Shown here: positions 7,652 through 15,096 of the stretch, piece after piece
Layout: the number at the start of each line of letters is the position of its first letter
Numbering within the stretch: the stretch's first letter is position 1
DNA from: Betaproteobacteria bacterium
GTDB lineage: Bacteria; Pseudomonadota; Gammaproteobacteria; Burkholderiales; SG8-39
NCBI GenBank assembly: GCA_019509895.1
Contig: JAEKLK010000189.1
Location: 1-31,312 of the forward strand
DNA length: 31,312 bases
Direction of reading: 5' to 3'
Program-made: the position numbers and the translations under genes
Notes under the pieces: generated by a model
What the model was told of the DNA's origin: nothing
The model's database searches: none
Seen by the model: only the letters and a program-made list of their open reading frames with translations

Positions 7652-7953
7652 TCGAACACAATCTGGACTTTGGCGAGGTACTCGGCGTATTCGCCGATGC
7701 GCGATTCGAGCGCCGCGCGATCGCCGCTGCGCGCATCCTCCTCGATGTGCTTGCCGAGCGTCGACACGTGCGAGAAACCGTAGGAGTTGCCGACGCCCTT
7801 CATGCGATGGCCGAGCTGGCGCAGCTGGTCGAAATCGGCGGCCGCGAGCGCCACGCGCAACGTGTCGAGCTCCTTCCTGCGGTTGCTCATGAACACCGGA
7901 ATGAGGTCCTCGAGGTCCCGGGCCACCGTCACGGTGTAGTGCGACGCATCCAT
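7648..7953 (-). CDS. Histidine phosphotransfer (Hpt) domain protein
   Basis: Small 101-residue stand-alone phosphotransfer protein that would shuttle phosphate between receiver domains. The Hpt motif is seen as LGHRMKGVGNSYGF with phospho-acceptor His49, followed by the second helix segment LGKHIEEDARSGD. Predicted to be all helical. The frame stays open far upstream, but the family N-terminus and the ATG at 7953 fix the start. Its stop overlaps the receiver-cyclase start (ATGA), so the two are coupled. With the histidine kinase and single receiver on the other strand, the parts of a His-Asp-His-Asp relay are all present within 5 kb; that they act together is inference. Confidence 0.9.
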   Translation of the reverse strand: MDASHYTVTVARDLEDLIPVFMSNRRKELDTLRVALAAADFDQLRQLGHRMKGVGNSYGFSHVSTLGKHIEEDARSGDRAALESRIGEYAEYLAKVQIVFE

Positions 7954-7959
7954 GCGGCG

Positions 7960-7965
7960 ATTATA
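7960..7965 (-). promoter_or_regulatory. Candidate -10 element of the hpt operon
   Basis: A perfect TATAAT on the minus strand lies 6 nt before the hpt ATG (7953). That spacing puts the expected transcript start on the start codon itself, so the message may be leaderless; no Shine-Dalgarno sequence is seen. No good -35 element was found. It sits in the 52-bp gap after the TPR gene and would allow the phosphorelay genes to be expressed apart from the imuA-dnaE2 run. Sequence inference only. Confidence 0.4.
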
Positions 7966-8005
7966 GGGGGACGCCCCCTCGCCTGCTTCCGACCGGCGCG
8001 CCGAT

Positions 8006-8527
8006 TCAGGCCGGATCGGCGAGCGCGCTGCGCGCGCGCGGCAAATGCGGATGCAGCGTGAGCGCGGCGGCGAACGCGTAGCGCGCCTCGGTCTCGGCGC
8101 CCTCGCCGAGCAAGATCTCGCCGAAGTGCAGCATCGCCGCGAAGTGCCGCGGCTCGAGCTCGAGCGTGCGCCGGATGTCGTGCAGGCATTCGTCGTCGCG
8201 TCCGAGGAGGTAATAGAGCGTTGCGCGCTTGTGCCAGGCCTCGGCGTAGCGCGGCGCCGCGCGCAGGAGCGCGCTGAGCCGGGTCTCCGCGATGTCGTAG
8301 CGCCTGGCGGCGATGTCGCGCGTCGCCGCGTCGAGCACCGCGGCCGCGGCGCGATGCGGATGGTCCATCCACATGTCCCAGATGCGGTCCTCGGTCTCGG
8401 ACGCTTCGATGGCGGCGCACGCGGCAAGGCGCCGGAAGAGCTGCGACAGCGCCGCGAGATCGCGCTCGGGGCGGCGCTCGCGCCGCGTGGCGATGAGGTC
8501 GAGGATGTTCGCTTCCGCCGCGTTCAT
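8006..8527 (-). CDS. TPR-repeat protein of unknown function
   Basis: A 173-residue soluble, helical protein. Tetratricopeptide-like repeats occupy about residues 60-165, seen in segments such as YAEAWHKRATLYYLLGR and FAAMLHFGEILLGEG, each with alternating small and bulky residues at the TPR positions. These repeats usually hold protein partners. The first 60 residues are helical and charged, with no known motif. The ATG at 8527 was chosen because earlier in-frame starts lie inside dnaE2 and give low-complexity sequence. It begins 13 bp after the dnaE2 stop on the same strand, so it probably shares the SOS-controlled transcript. No catalytic motif is visible and I do not assign a function. Confidence 0.75.
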   Translation of the reverse strand: MNAAEANILDLIATRRERRPERDLAALSQLFRRLAACAAIEASETEDRIWDMWMDHPHRAAAAVLDAATRDIAARRYDIAETRLSALLRAAPRYAEAWHKRATLYYLLGRDDECLHDIRRTLELEPRHFAAMLHFGEILLGEGAETEARYAFAAALTLHPHLPRARSALADPA

Positions 8528-8540
8528 TCGCCGCAGTAGC

Positions 8541-11510
8541 TTAATGGAAATCGCGCGAAGCCGTCGCCAGCGGCCCCAGAAGCGTGCTGTAGTCCACGAG
8601 GCGCCGGGCGACCAGGTGCACGACCTCGCCGTCGCGCTCGATGGTGCCTTGCACGCCGAGGAGCCGCGCGCCGAGGAGCTCGCGGCGCTGGCGCTCGACC
8701 AGGCTCGACCAGACGACGACATTGATCGTGCCGAATTCGTCTTCGAGCGTGACGAATACCACGCCGCTCGCGGTGTCGGGCCGTTGACGACAGGTCACCA
8801 GTCCAGCGGCAGCCGCGCGCGCGCCGTGGGGAAGCACGCGCATGTCGCCCGCATGTACCAGGCCACGGCGCTCGAGATGGCCGCGCACGAGCGCGAGCGG
8901 ATGCCGCCCGAGCGTGAGCCCGAGGCTTGCATAATCGGCCACGATGTCGGCGCCTTCGCTCGGGGCCGGGAGCTCGGGCAGCGGCTCGGCGGCCGGGCGA
9001 TCGAGCGGCGCGCGCCGCGCGGCGCCGGCTGCGGCCCAGTGTGCCAGGCGGCGATGCCCGGCGAGCGAGCGCAGCGCGCCCGCACCGGCGAGCGCGCGCA
9101 GATCCTTGCGGTTCAGCTCGAGCTGGTGCACGGACATATAAGGCTTGCCACTAGCAATGCGCCTGCCCGCGGCCTCGGCAAGCCCGCTCACCATGCGCAG
9201 GCCCAGGCGCAGCGCCCGGTCTTCGAGCGTGCAGTCCCAGTCGCTGGCATTCACGTCCGGCGGCCGGATCTCGACGCCGTGGCGGCGCGCGTCCTGCACG
9301 AGCTGCGCCGGCGCATAGAAGCCCATCGGCTGGCTGTTCAGGAGTGCGGCGCAGAAAGCGGCCGGATGATGGCATTTGAGCCATGACGAGACGTAGACAA
9401 GCAGCGCGAAGCTCGCGGCATGCGATTCCGGGAAGCCGTACTCGCCGAAGCCCAGGATCTGGCGGAAAAGGGCGTCGGCGAATTCGGCACTGTAGCCGTG
9501 CCGCTGCAGGCCCTGCTTCAGCTTGCCTTCGAAATGCTCCAGGCCGCCGCGCTTCTTCCACGCCGCCATCGAGCGGCGCAGGCGATCGGCTTCGCCCGGC
9601 GTGAAGCCAGCGGCGACCATCGCGAGCTGCATCACCTGCTCCTGGAAGATCGGCACGCCGAGCGTGCGTCCGAGCACCTCCTTCACCGCCTCGCTCGGAT
9701 ACTGGATCGGCTCCTCGCCGCGGCGGCGGCGAAGATAGGGATGCACCATGCCGCCCTGAATGGGCCCCGGGCGCACGATCGCCACCTCGATCACCAGGTC
9801 GTAGAAATTCACCGGCTTCAGGCGCGGCAGCATGCTCATCTGCGCGCGCGACTCGATCTGGAACACGCCGATCGTGTCGGCCTTCTGGATCATCGCGTAC
9901 ACCGCCGAGTCTTCCGGCGGCACCTCGGGCATCCTGATGCCGACGAAATCGAGCGCGCGGCGGATCACCGACAGCATGCCGAGGCCGAGCACATCGACCT
10001 TGAGCAGGCCGAGCGCCTCGAGGTCATCCTTGTCCCACTGGATGACCGTGCGCTCGGGCATGGCGGCGTTTTCGATCGGCACCAGCTCGGCGAGCGGCCC
10101 GCGCGAGATGACGAAGCCGCCCGGATGCTGCGACAGGTGGCGCGGGAAGCCGCGCAGCATCTGCGCGAACTGCATCCAGGTGTTGGTTGCCGGGATCGCG
10201 TGGTCCCAGAAGGCGAAGCTCTTCGCCATCACGTCCACTTCGTCGGCCGGCACGCCGAGCGCCTTGCCCACATCGCGCACCGCGCTCTTCGGGCGGTAGC
10301 AGATCACCGTGGCGGCGATCGCGGCGCGCTCACGGCCGTATTTTTCGTAGACGTACTGGATCACCTCCTCGCGCCGCTGGTGCTCGAAGTCGACGTCGAT
10401 ATCGGGCGGCTCGTTTCTCTCGCGCGAGACGAAGCGCTCGAACAGCATGCTCATGCGCGCGGGATCGACCTCCGTGATGCCGAGCGCATAGCAGACGACG
10501 GAATTGGCCGCCGAGCCGCGCCCCTGGCAGAGGATGCCGCGCGAGCGCGCGTAGCGCACGAGGTCCTCGACCGTGAGGAAGAACGGTTCGTAGCCGAGCT
10601 CGCCGATCATCGCCAGTTCGTGTTGCACCATTTCCTGCACCTTCGGCGGCACGCCCTTCACGAAACGCCGGGCGAGGCCTTCGGCGGTCAAGCGCGCAAG
10701 CCAGCTCGCCGGCGTTTCTCCGCTCGGCACGAGCTCGGTCGGATATTCGTAGCGCAGCTCATCCAGCGAAAAGCGGCAGCGCTCGGCGATCGCCACCGTC
10801 TCGGCGAGGAGCTCAGGCGGATAGAGCTGCGCCAGCCGCATGCGCAGGCGCAGGCTGCGCTCGGCGTTCGGCTGCAACGCCTGGCCGCATTGCGCCACCG
10901 TCTTGCCGAGGCGAATGGCAGTCAGGATGTCATGCAGGCGCTTTCGCGAGCGCACGTGCATATGTACATCGCCCGCGGCGACGAGCGGCAGCGCGTGCTT
11001 TCGCCCGAGCTCGCGCAGCTCGTTCAACTTCGTGCGGTCGTTCGGCCCGCAGTGCAGCTCCACCGCGAGCCAGGCGCGGCCGGCGAAGCGCTCCGCGAGC
11101 CAGGGCGCCGTTGCCAAATCATCACCGGGCACCCACAGCGCGAGCGCGCCGCTCGGTGCGAGCGCTTCGACATCGGTCCGCGTCAGCGCATACGCGCCCT
11201 TTTTGCTGCGCCGCCGGCCGGTCGTGATCAGCGCCGAGAGCGCGCCGTATGAGCGCCGGTCGGTGGCGAGCAGCACGAGCTTCGCGCCCTCGACCGTGAT
11301 TTCGCTGCCGTGGATCAGCGGCAGGCCGCATTCCTTGGCGGCGAAATGCGCGCGGACCGCGCCCGCGAGCGAGCATTCGTCAGTGAGCGCGAGCGCCGTA
11401 TAGCCGAGCGCATGTGCGCGCGCGATGAGCTCCTCGGGGTGCGAGGCGCCGCGCAGGAAGCTGAAATTCGAGAGCGTGTGCAGCTCGGCGTAATCAGGCA
11501 AATAGGCCAT
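8541..11510 (-). CDS. dnaE2: Error-prone DNA polymerase DnaE2 (ImuC)
   Basis: C-family translesion polymerase of the SOS mutasome, acting with ImuA and ImuB. At 989 residues it is a little shorter than many DnaE2 proteins. The PHP domain comes first (YAELHTLSNFSFLRGASHPEEL). The polymerase core holds the catalytic acidic motif PPDIDVDFEH and conserved blocks such as CQGRGSAANSVVCY and RGFPRHLSQHPGGFVIS. A helix-hairpin-helix region and a C-terminal OB fold (VFVTLEDEFGTINVVVW) follow. It ends in SRDFH, the family's typical last residues. The ATG at 11510 gives the conserved MAYLPDYAELH start; upstream in-frame starts fall inside imuB. It overlaps the imuB end by 17 bp, so translation is coupled. 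Confidence 0.97.
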   Translation of the reverse strand: MAYLPDYAELHTLSNFSFLRGASHPEELIARAHALGYTALALTDECSLAGAVRAHFAAKECGLPLIHGSEITVEGAKLVLLATDRRSYGALSALITTGRRRSKKGAYALTRTDVEALAPSGALALWVPGDDLATAPWLAERFAGRAWLAVELHCGPNDRTKLNELRELGRKHALPLVAAGDVHMHVRSRKRLHDILTAIRLGKTVAQCGQALQPNAERSLRLRMRLAQLYPPELLAETVAIAERCRFSLDELRYEYPTELVPSGETPASWLARLTAEGLARRFVKGVPPKVQEMVQHELAMIGELGYEPFFLTVEDLVRYARSRGILCQGRGSAANSVVCYALGITEVDPARMSMLFERFVSRERNEPPDIDVDFEHQRREEVIQYVYEKYGRERAAIAATVICYRPKSAVRDVGKALGVPADEVDVMAKSFAFWDHAIPATNTWMQFAQMLRGFPRHLSQHPGGFVISRGPLAELVPIENAAMPERTVIQWDKDDLEALGLLKVDVLGLGMLSVIRRALDFVGIRMPEVPPEDSAVYAMIQKADTIGVFQIESRAQMSMLPRLKPVNFYDLVIEVAIVRPGPIQGGMVHPYLRRRRGEEPIQYPSEAVKEVLGRTLGVPIFQEQVMQLAMVAAGFTPGEADRLRRSMAAWKKRGGLEHFEGKLKQGLQRHGYSAEFADALFRQILGFGEYGFPESHAASFALLVYVSSWLKCHHPAAFCAALLNSQPMGFYAPAQLVQDARRHGVEIRPPDVNASDWDCTLEDRALRLGLRMVSGLAEAAGRRIASGKPYMSVHQLELNRKDLRALAGAGALRSLAGHRRLAHWAAAGAARRAPLDRPAAEPLPELPAPSEGADIVADYASLGLTLGRHPLALVRGHLERRGLVHAGDMRVLPHGARAAAAGLVTCRQRPDTASGVVFVTLEDEFGTINVVVWSSLVERQRRELLGARLLGVQGTIERDGEVVHLVARRLVDYSTLLGPLATASRDFH

Positions 11511-12666
11511 GCACGTACCAGGCGCCTTCCTCGCGATAGACCCACGCGACGACCTCGCCAAGCTCGGCGATGAAGTAATCGCGCCGCGCCTCGTCGCCGT
11601 CCCACCAGCCGCAGGCGATGCGCTCGGGCCCGGCAAGGAGCCCAAGCTCCGTCTGCGATACAGGTTGCGGCCGTTCGAGCAGCCACGCCGGGCGCGGCCC
11701 CGGCTGCACGAACTCGTGCGGATCCCATTCGCCCGGCGCGACGCGTCGCCAGGCGTATTCCGGGCGGTGATCCGGGAACGGTGTCACGCCATACACGGCG
11801 TCGCGGCCAAGGCGCGCCTGCAGCCGCTCGACGAGCTTGGCCCACTCCTCGGCTTCCGAGGCCCGGTCGCCGAAGAGGCCGCGGCTCGCCGCGCCGAGCG
11901 GCGTGAACTCGCATGCCTCAAGAGCGATCGCTTCAACCGGCGCGCTCAGCGCCAGGGTTGCCAGCTTTTCGCGCAGGAGATGCGCGAACCGCTCGAGGTC
12001 TCGCGCGGCCGAGGCGAGCTCGATGGTCGCGGTGCTCTGCGAGCGGTCGCGGTGCACGAGGTTCAGCGTGAACGCGCGCACGCCCGCCTGGCGGGCGGCG
12101 AGCAGGCCCGCGAGCTGCGCGAGCAGTCGTCGTGCGGCAAAGAGCAGCGCCGGGGCCTCGTGCACCTCCGCCGGCAGCTCGAGTCCGGCGCTGAAGCGCG
12201 CGGGCGGCACGAAGAATTCGCGCGGCTCGGGCAGGCGGCCGAGCGCCTGGTCCAGCTCATCGAGCAGGCGCTGCCCGCAGCGCACGGCCAGGCCTTCGCG
12301 CGGCAGCGCGGCAAGCTCGCCGACGGTGCCGATGCCGATAGCGGCGAAAAAAGCTTCCTCGGCGCCGATCACGGCGAGCGGCACATCCTCGATCGGCACG
12401 CCGCCAGCGCGGGCGCGCCAGAGCGCGGCGCGCGCCGTCGGCGCCTCGGCCAGCATCGCCGGCAGGCCGAGCTCGCCGAGCGCGCGCTTGAGCGAGGCGA
12501 GCAAGGTCTCGCGGCCGCCGAAATAGCGCAGGCTGCCTTGCACTTCGAGCAGCAGCGCTTGCGGCGGCTCGGGCGAGACCCTAGGCGTGAATTGGCAGGC
12601 CCAGGCGGCGAGCGTCAGAAGCGCTTCCGTCGCCAGCCCGGGAAAGTGCAGTGCGACCCACAACAT
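11494..12666 (-). CDS. imuB: ImuB, Y-family polymerase-like mutasome hub, short N-terminus
   Basis: ImuB is a catalytically dead Y-family polymerase relative that links ImuA and DnaE2 to the beta clamp. The ATG at 12666 gives the conserved beginning LWVALHFPGL. The sequence then jumps at about residue 17 to LAAWACQFTPRVSPEPP, a block normally found near residue 80-95. About 60-75 residues of the palm-like region seem absent, with the frame kept. The remainder is regular: QALLLEVQGSLRYFGG, a thumb/little-finger region, and a C-terminal part with DHRPEYAWR. Length is 390 residues against about 480-500 usual. It overlaps imuA by 86 bp and dnaE2 by 17 bp. The clamp-binding motif was not identified with certainty. 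Confidence 0.92.
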   Translation of the reverse strand: MLWVALHFPGLATEALLTLAAWACQFTPRVSPEPPQALLLEVQGSLRYFGGRETLLASLKRALGELGLPAMLAEAPTARAALWRARAGGVPIEDVPLAVIGAEEAFFAAIGIGTVGELAALPREGLAVRCGQRLLDELDQALGRLPEPREFFVPPARFSAGLELPAEVHEAPALLFAARRLLAQLAGLLAARQAGVRAFTLNLVHRDRSQSTATIELASAARDLERFAHLLREKLATLALSAPVEAIALEACEFTPLGAASRGLFGDRASEAEEWAKLVERLQARLGRDAVYGVTPFPDHRPEYAWRRVAPGEWDPHEFVQPGPRPAWLLERPQPVSQTELGLLAGPERIACGWWDGDEARRDYFIAELGEVVAWVYREEGAWYVHGLFA

Positions 12667-13285
12667 GGAACGGTCTTTCGAGCGGTATATGAAGCGGCGC
12701 GGCGAGCGGCGCGCCGCGGCGCTTGACGATATGCACGGCAAGGTCGGAACCTGCCGCCGTCAGCGTCAGGCGCAGGCACGCGGGCGATGATTCACAAGCG
12801 GCGGCGAGCGGCCGAAACAGCCAGGCGACGGCGCGGCTGGCTTGCGCCGCGACGCTCAGGCGCTGCAGCTCCGCATAGCGCACCTTGGGTAACCAGGCGG
12901 CGAGCGCATGGCAGCTTCCCGCGCGCAAGGCCTGCTCGCTCGCCCATAGCGCTTCGCGCCGGCTCGCCGGTCGCACGACGAGCAGGTTCACCAAATCGAG
13001 GCCCGCCGCGGCCAGCGCGGGTGCGTAAGGTATGTGCGGCGGGCCCACCCAGATGACGCGCTTACCCGCGCCCGTGAGTCGGGCAAGCGCCGGCAAAACG
13101 AGCGCGAGCTCGCCGATGCCTTCCGCGTCAGCGAGGAGCTCGCTCAGTCCCGCACGTGGCCAGCCGCCACCGGGGAGTTCCTCATCGAGGCAGGCAAAGC
13201 CGCTCGCCACGGCATCCAGATTGGCGCCGAGCGATCCGCCGCGCCACAGGACGTTGCGTTGCAGCAGCTGCTCGAGGGCGCCCAT
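12581..13285 (-). CDS. imuA: ImuA, SOS mutagenesis cassette protein
   Basis: First gene of the imuA-imuB-dnaE2 mutagenesis cassette; ImuA is a RecA/SulA-like protein needed for damage-induced mutagenesis. It is 234 residues. The signature near the N-terminus, SGFACLDEELPGGGWPRAGLSELL, runs over about residues 28-51 and is typical of the family. A RecA-fold-like core follows (LARLTGAGKRVIWVGPP). A true Walker A loop is not visible, as expected for this family. The C-terminus overlaps imuB by 86 bp. The ATG at 13285 is the family start and its first base is the last base of a strong LexA box, so the transcript must begin at or just before the start codon. It lies 36 bp beyond the (frameshift-corrected) end of the FHA gene on the same strand. 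Confidence 0.93.
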   Translation of the reverse strand: MGALEQLLQRNVLWRGGSLGANLDAVASGFACLDEELPGGGWPRAGLSELLADAEGIGELALVLPALARLTGAGKRVIWVGPPHIPYAPALAAAGLDLVNLLVVRPASRREALWASEQALRAGSCHALAAWLPKVRYAELQRLSVAAQASRAVAWLFRPLAAACESSPACLRLTLTAAGSDLAVHIVKRRGAPLAAPLHIPLERPFHVVGRTALSRAGDGSASDARRLGLPIHA

Positions 13286-13304
13286 ACTGTATTTTCATAC
13301 AGTA
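13285..13304 (-). promoter_or_regulatory. LexA (SOS) box overlapping the imuA start codon
   Basis: Read on the plus strand the site is TACTGTATTTTCATACAGTA, a CTG-N10-CAG operator with perfect 8-bp arms TACTGTAT / ATACAGTA. It is a better match to consensus than the lexA box. On the minus strand its last base is the A of the imuA ATG (13285-13283). A -10-like TATACT overlaps its upstream edge (13306-13301). LexA bound here would cover both the promoter and the start codon. No Shine-Dalgarno sequence can fit between promoter and start. Confidence 0.95.
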
Positions 13305-13335
13305 TAGGGGCGCTGGCAAGACTAGCGACCGGTTT

Positions 13336-14337
13336 TTAGCCGGCGCAGCTGCGCCTGGTAGGCGGCCATGAATTCCCCGCCGAACACCTTATTGAAGTCT
13401 TCCTGCGAATCCTGCGAGAGCTTGTGCTGCTCGGCGACGAAATGCTCCCAATCAGCGCAAGCTCGTGCGCGCGCAGATCGTCGCAGGCATCGCCGATGGC
13501 GCGGATCGGGTCTAGAAAACCATCCGTGCGGTCGGTCGGGTCGAGCAGGAACTGCATCGCCTCGTGTGGATCGGCCATGAGCTTAAGCGGATTGTTGTCG
13601 CGCGCGGCCACCATGGTGCGCTCCTCGGCCTCGAATTCTTTGCGCATCTCGCCGCGCGCGATCAGCAGCATCATCAGACCCTCGACCGCCGCGCGCAGCA
13701 CAGTACCGCAGTCGCGCAGCAGCCGCTCCGACTGCGCGGCCGAGAGTTCCTGGTGCGGCATGCCGGCGCCTTCCAGGAAGGCGCGTAGCGCCTCGTTCAT
13801 CGATGCGAGCGGCGAAATCGGCGCGACCCTCGGCGCGGACGCCGCCGCGGGCTTCGCGGCCGGGCCCATGTAGGTCGGCTCGGCGCCGCCGACGTAGGTC
13901 GGCTCCTCGAAGATACCCGGCTCAGGCGCGGGAATGATCTGCGGCGGCGCGCCGTCGTCCTCGGCCAGCATCCTGATGAGCGACCTGCGCTCCGGCAGAC
14001 TGACCGGCTCGGGCCGCGGCTCAGGGAAGAGCACCTGCACCTCGAACTCGCCCATCTCGAAGCTGTCGCCGGACTTGAGCGTGAGGCGCGTTCCCGGGCC
14101 GTAGCGCTGACCCTTCACCAGCACGGGATTCACCTTGGAGAGCACCGACATCCAGAACGTGCCCTCCTGCTCCTCGAGCTCGACGTGCACGCGTGAGATG
14201 TGCTTGTGCGGGTCCTCGAGCGCGAGCGAGCAGCCGGCATCGCGGCCGATGGTCACCGGCAGCGTCTCGAATTCGCGCGTCTGAAAGATCGTGGGCCTTC
14301 CGGCCTGCTTGGTGAATATCTTGACCGTGACCGGCAT
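13336..14337 (-). CDS. tagH: FHA-domain protein, type VI secretion-associated, 3' frameshift
   Basis: Phosphothreonine-binding scaffold of the TagH/Fha (ImpI) type that works with a Ser/Thr kinase in type VI secretion control. The FHA domain (about 5-105) has Gly31-Arg32, Ser48 and His51 (HKHISRVHVEL) and Asn70. A linker holds two copies of EPTYxG (Thr147, Thr155), then the helical C-terminal region usual in the T6SS FHA family. The last 36 or so residues (from about residue 298, near base 13446) are out of frame. The -1 frame reads on as a normal family ending, HFVAEQHKLSQDSQEDFNK and onward, to a stop at 13322. One missing G in a GGG run (GGGAG) would explain it. Start is 3 bp after the tagF stop, with GGGGA as a ribosome site. 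The symbol is by family resemblance. Confidence 0.88.
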   Translation of the reverse strand: MPVTVKIFTKQAGRPTIFQTREFETLPVTIGRDAGCSLALEDPHKHISRVHVELEEQEGTFWMSVLSKVNPVLVKGQRYGPGTRLTLKSGDSFEMGEFEVQVLFPEPRPEPVSLPERRSLIRMLAEDDGAPPQIIPAPEPGIFEEPTYVGGAEPTYMGPAAKPAAASAPRVAPISPLASMNEALRAFLEGAGMPHQELSAAQSERLLRDCGTVLRAAVEGLMMLLIARGEMRKEFEAEERTMVAARDNNPLKLMADPHEAMQFLLDPTDRTDGFLDPIRAIGDACDDLRAHELALIGSISSPSSTSSRRIRRKTSIRCSAGNSWPPTRRSCAG

Positions 14338-14340
14338 GGC

Positions 14341-15096
14341 TCAGTCCCCGGCCGGGCCGCCGCGCGTATCGCGGCGGCTCCAGCCGTGTTCGATCCAGCG
14401 TCCATCCATCATGGCGCAGTATTGCTCGCCCACGGGGAGTGCTTCGCATAATAGGAGGCAGCGCCCGAAGAGCTCCGACTCCTCCGCCAGCCAGGCACCG
14501 GCCGGTTCGCCAAGACGTGCGGCGAGCGCGCCTGATCCTCGGTCGTCGCGACTGCCCAGCGGCACCCACAGCATTTGCGGTTTCGCACCCCGCATCGGCA
14601 CCGTGTCATCGCGCGCCTCGGGATAGCGCAGCCAGTGCGAAAGGAACGGCTTGCCCGCGATCGCAGCGTCGATGCTGTTGGAATCGGCGCGAGGCCCGAT
14701 CGCCGAAAGTGCGATCGCTTCGATGTCCTGAAACCACGGGCGGGCCGCCAACAGCGTCGCCACGAGGTCCAGGCTCGCAGAAGGCAGCGCGCTCGCCACT
14801 GCGAGCGGGAAATAGCGTCCGACCGCATCGGCGCTCGGCACCATGATGCCAGCCCATGCGTTGGTGTTGAGCATGGCCGGCGAAAGCACGAAGCGCCATA
14901 CGGGCATCGAGAGAAACGCGTCGCGCCAGCGCCCCGCCATGCGCTCACGGCTGCCGGCGATGGCGCCCTGCAGCCAGCGGTCCCACGCCTGACTGAAGGA
15001 CGGCGGCACGCGGCGCGCGATGAAGTCGCCCGCGGCCGGCATCTTTCCGTACCAGCCCGCGGAGAAGCTTCCCGTCGGCGAAGCGCCCGCGATCAT
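14341..15096 (-). CDS. tagF: TagF (ImpM-type) type VI secretion-associated protein
   Basis: TagF proteins act as post-translational repressors in type VI secretion and oppose the PpkA-Fha threonine-phosphorylation route. The 251-residue protein opens with the family pattern GWYGKMPAAGDFIARRVPPSF followed by WDRWLQGAI. It continues with PVWRFVLSPAMLNTNAWAG and RYFPLAVA, all characteristic of the TagF domain. No PP2C phosphatase domain is fused to it, unlike some TagF-PppA proteins. The ATG overlaps the TssM stop as ATGA, and the FHA gene starts 3 bp after its stop. It appears intact. Confidence 0.94.
   Translation of the reverse strand: MIAGASPTGSFSAGWYGKMPAAGDFIARRVPPSFSQAWDRWLQGAIAGSRERMAGRWRDAFLSMPVWRFVLSPAMLNTNAWAGIMVPSADAVGRYFPLAVASALPSASLDLVATLLAARPWFQDIEAIALSAIGPRADSNSIDAAIAGKPFLSHWLRYPEARDDTVPMRGAKPQMLWVPLGSRDDRGSGALAARLGEPAGAWLAEESELFGRCLLLCEALPVGEQYCAMMDGRWIEHGWSRRDTRGGPAGD

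Noticed and set aside
5491..7783. Long plus-strand frames opposite the receiver-kinase and receiver-cyclase genes
   Set aside because: The minus-strand genes carry complete catalytic motifs; the opposite frames are compositional shadows.
7954..8427. A long N-terminal extension of the Hpt protein
   Set aside because: The extended frame runs antiphase through the TPR gene and is Arg/Pro/Ser-rich noise; the Hpt family start matches the ATG at 7953.
9420..11252. A 610-codon open frame on the plus strand opposite dnaE2
   Set aside because: Antisense shadow of dnaE2; His/Arg/Ala/Glu-rich with no recognisable domain or ribosome site.
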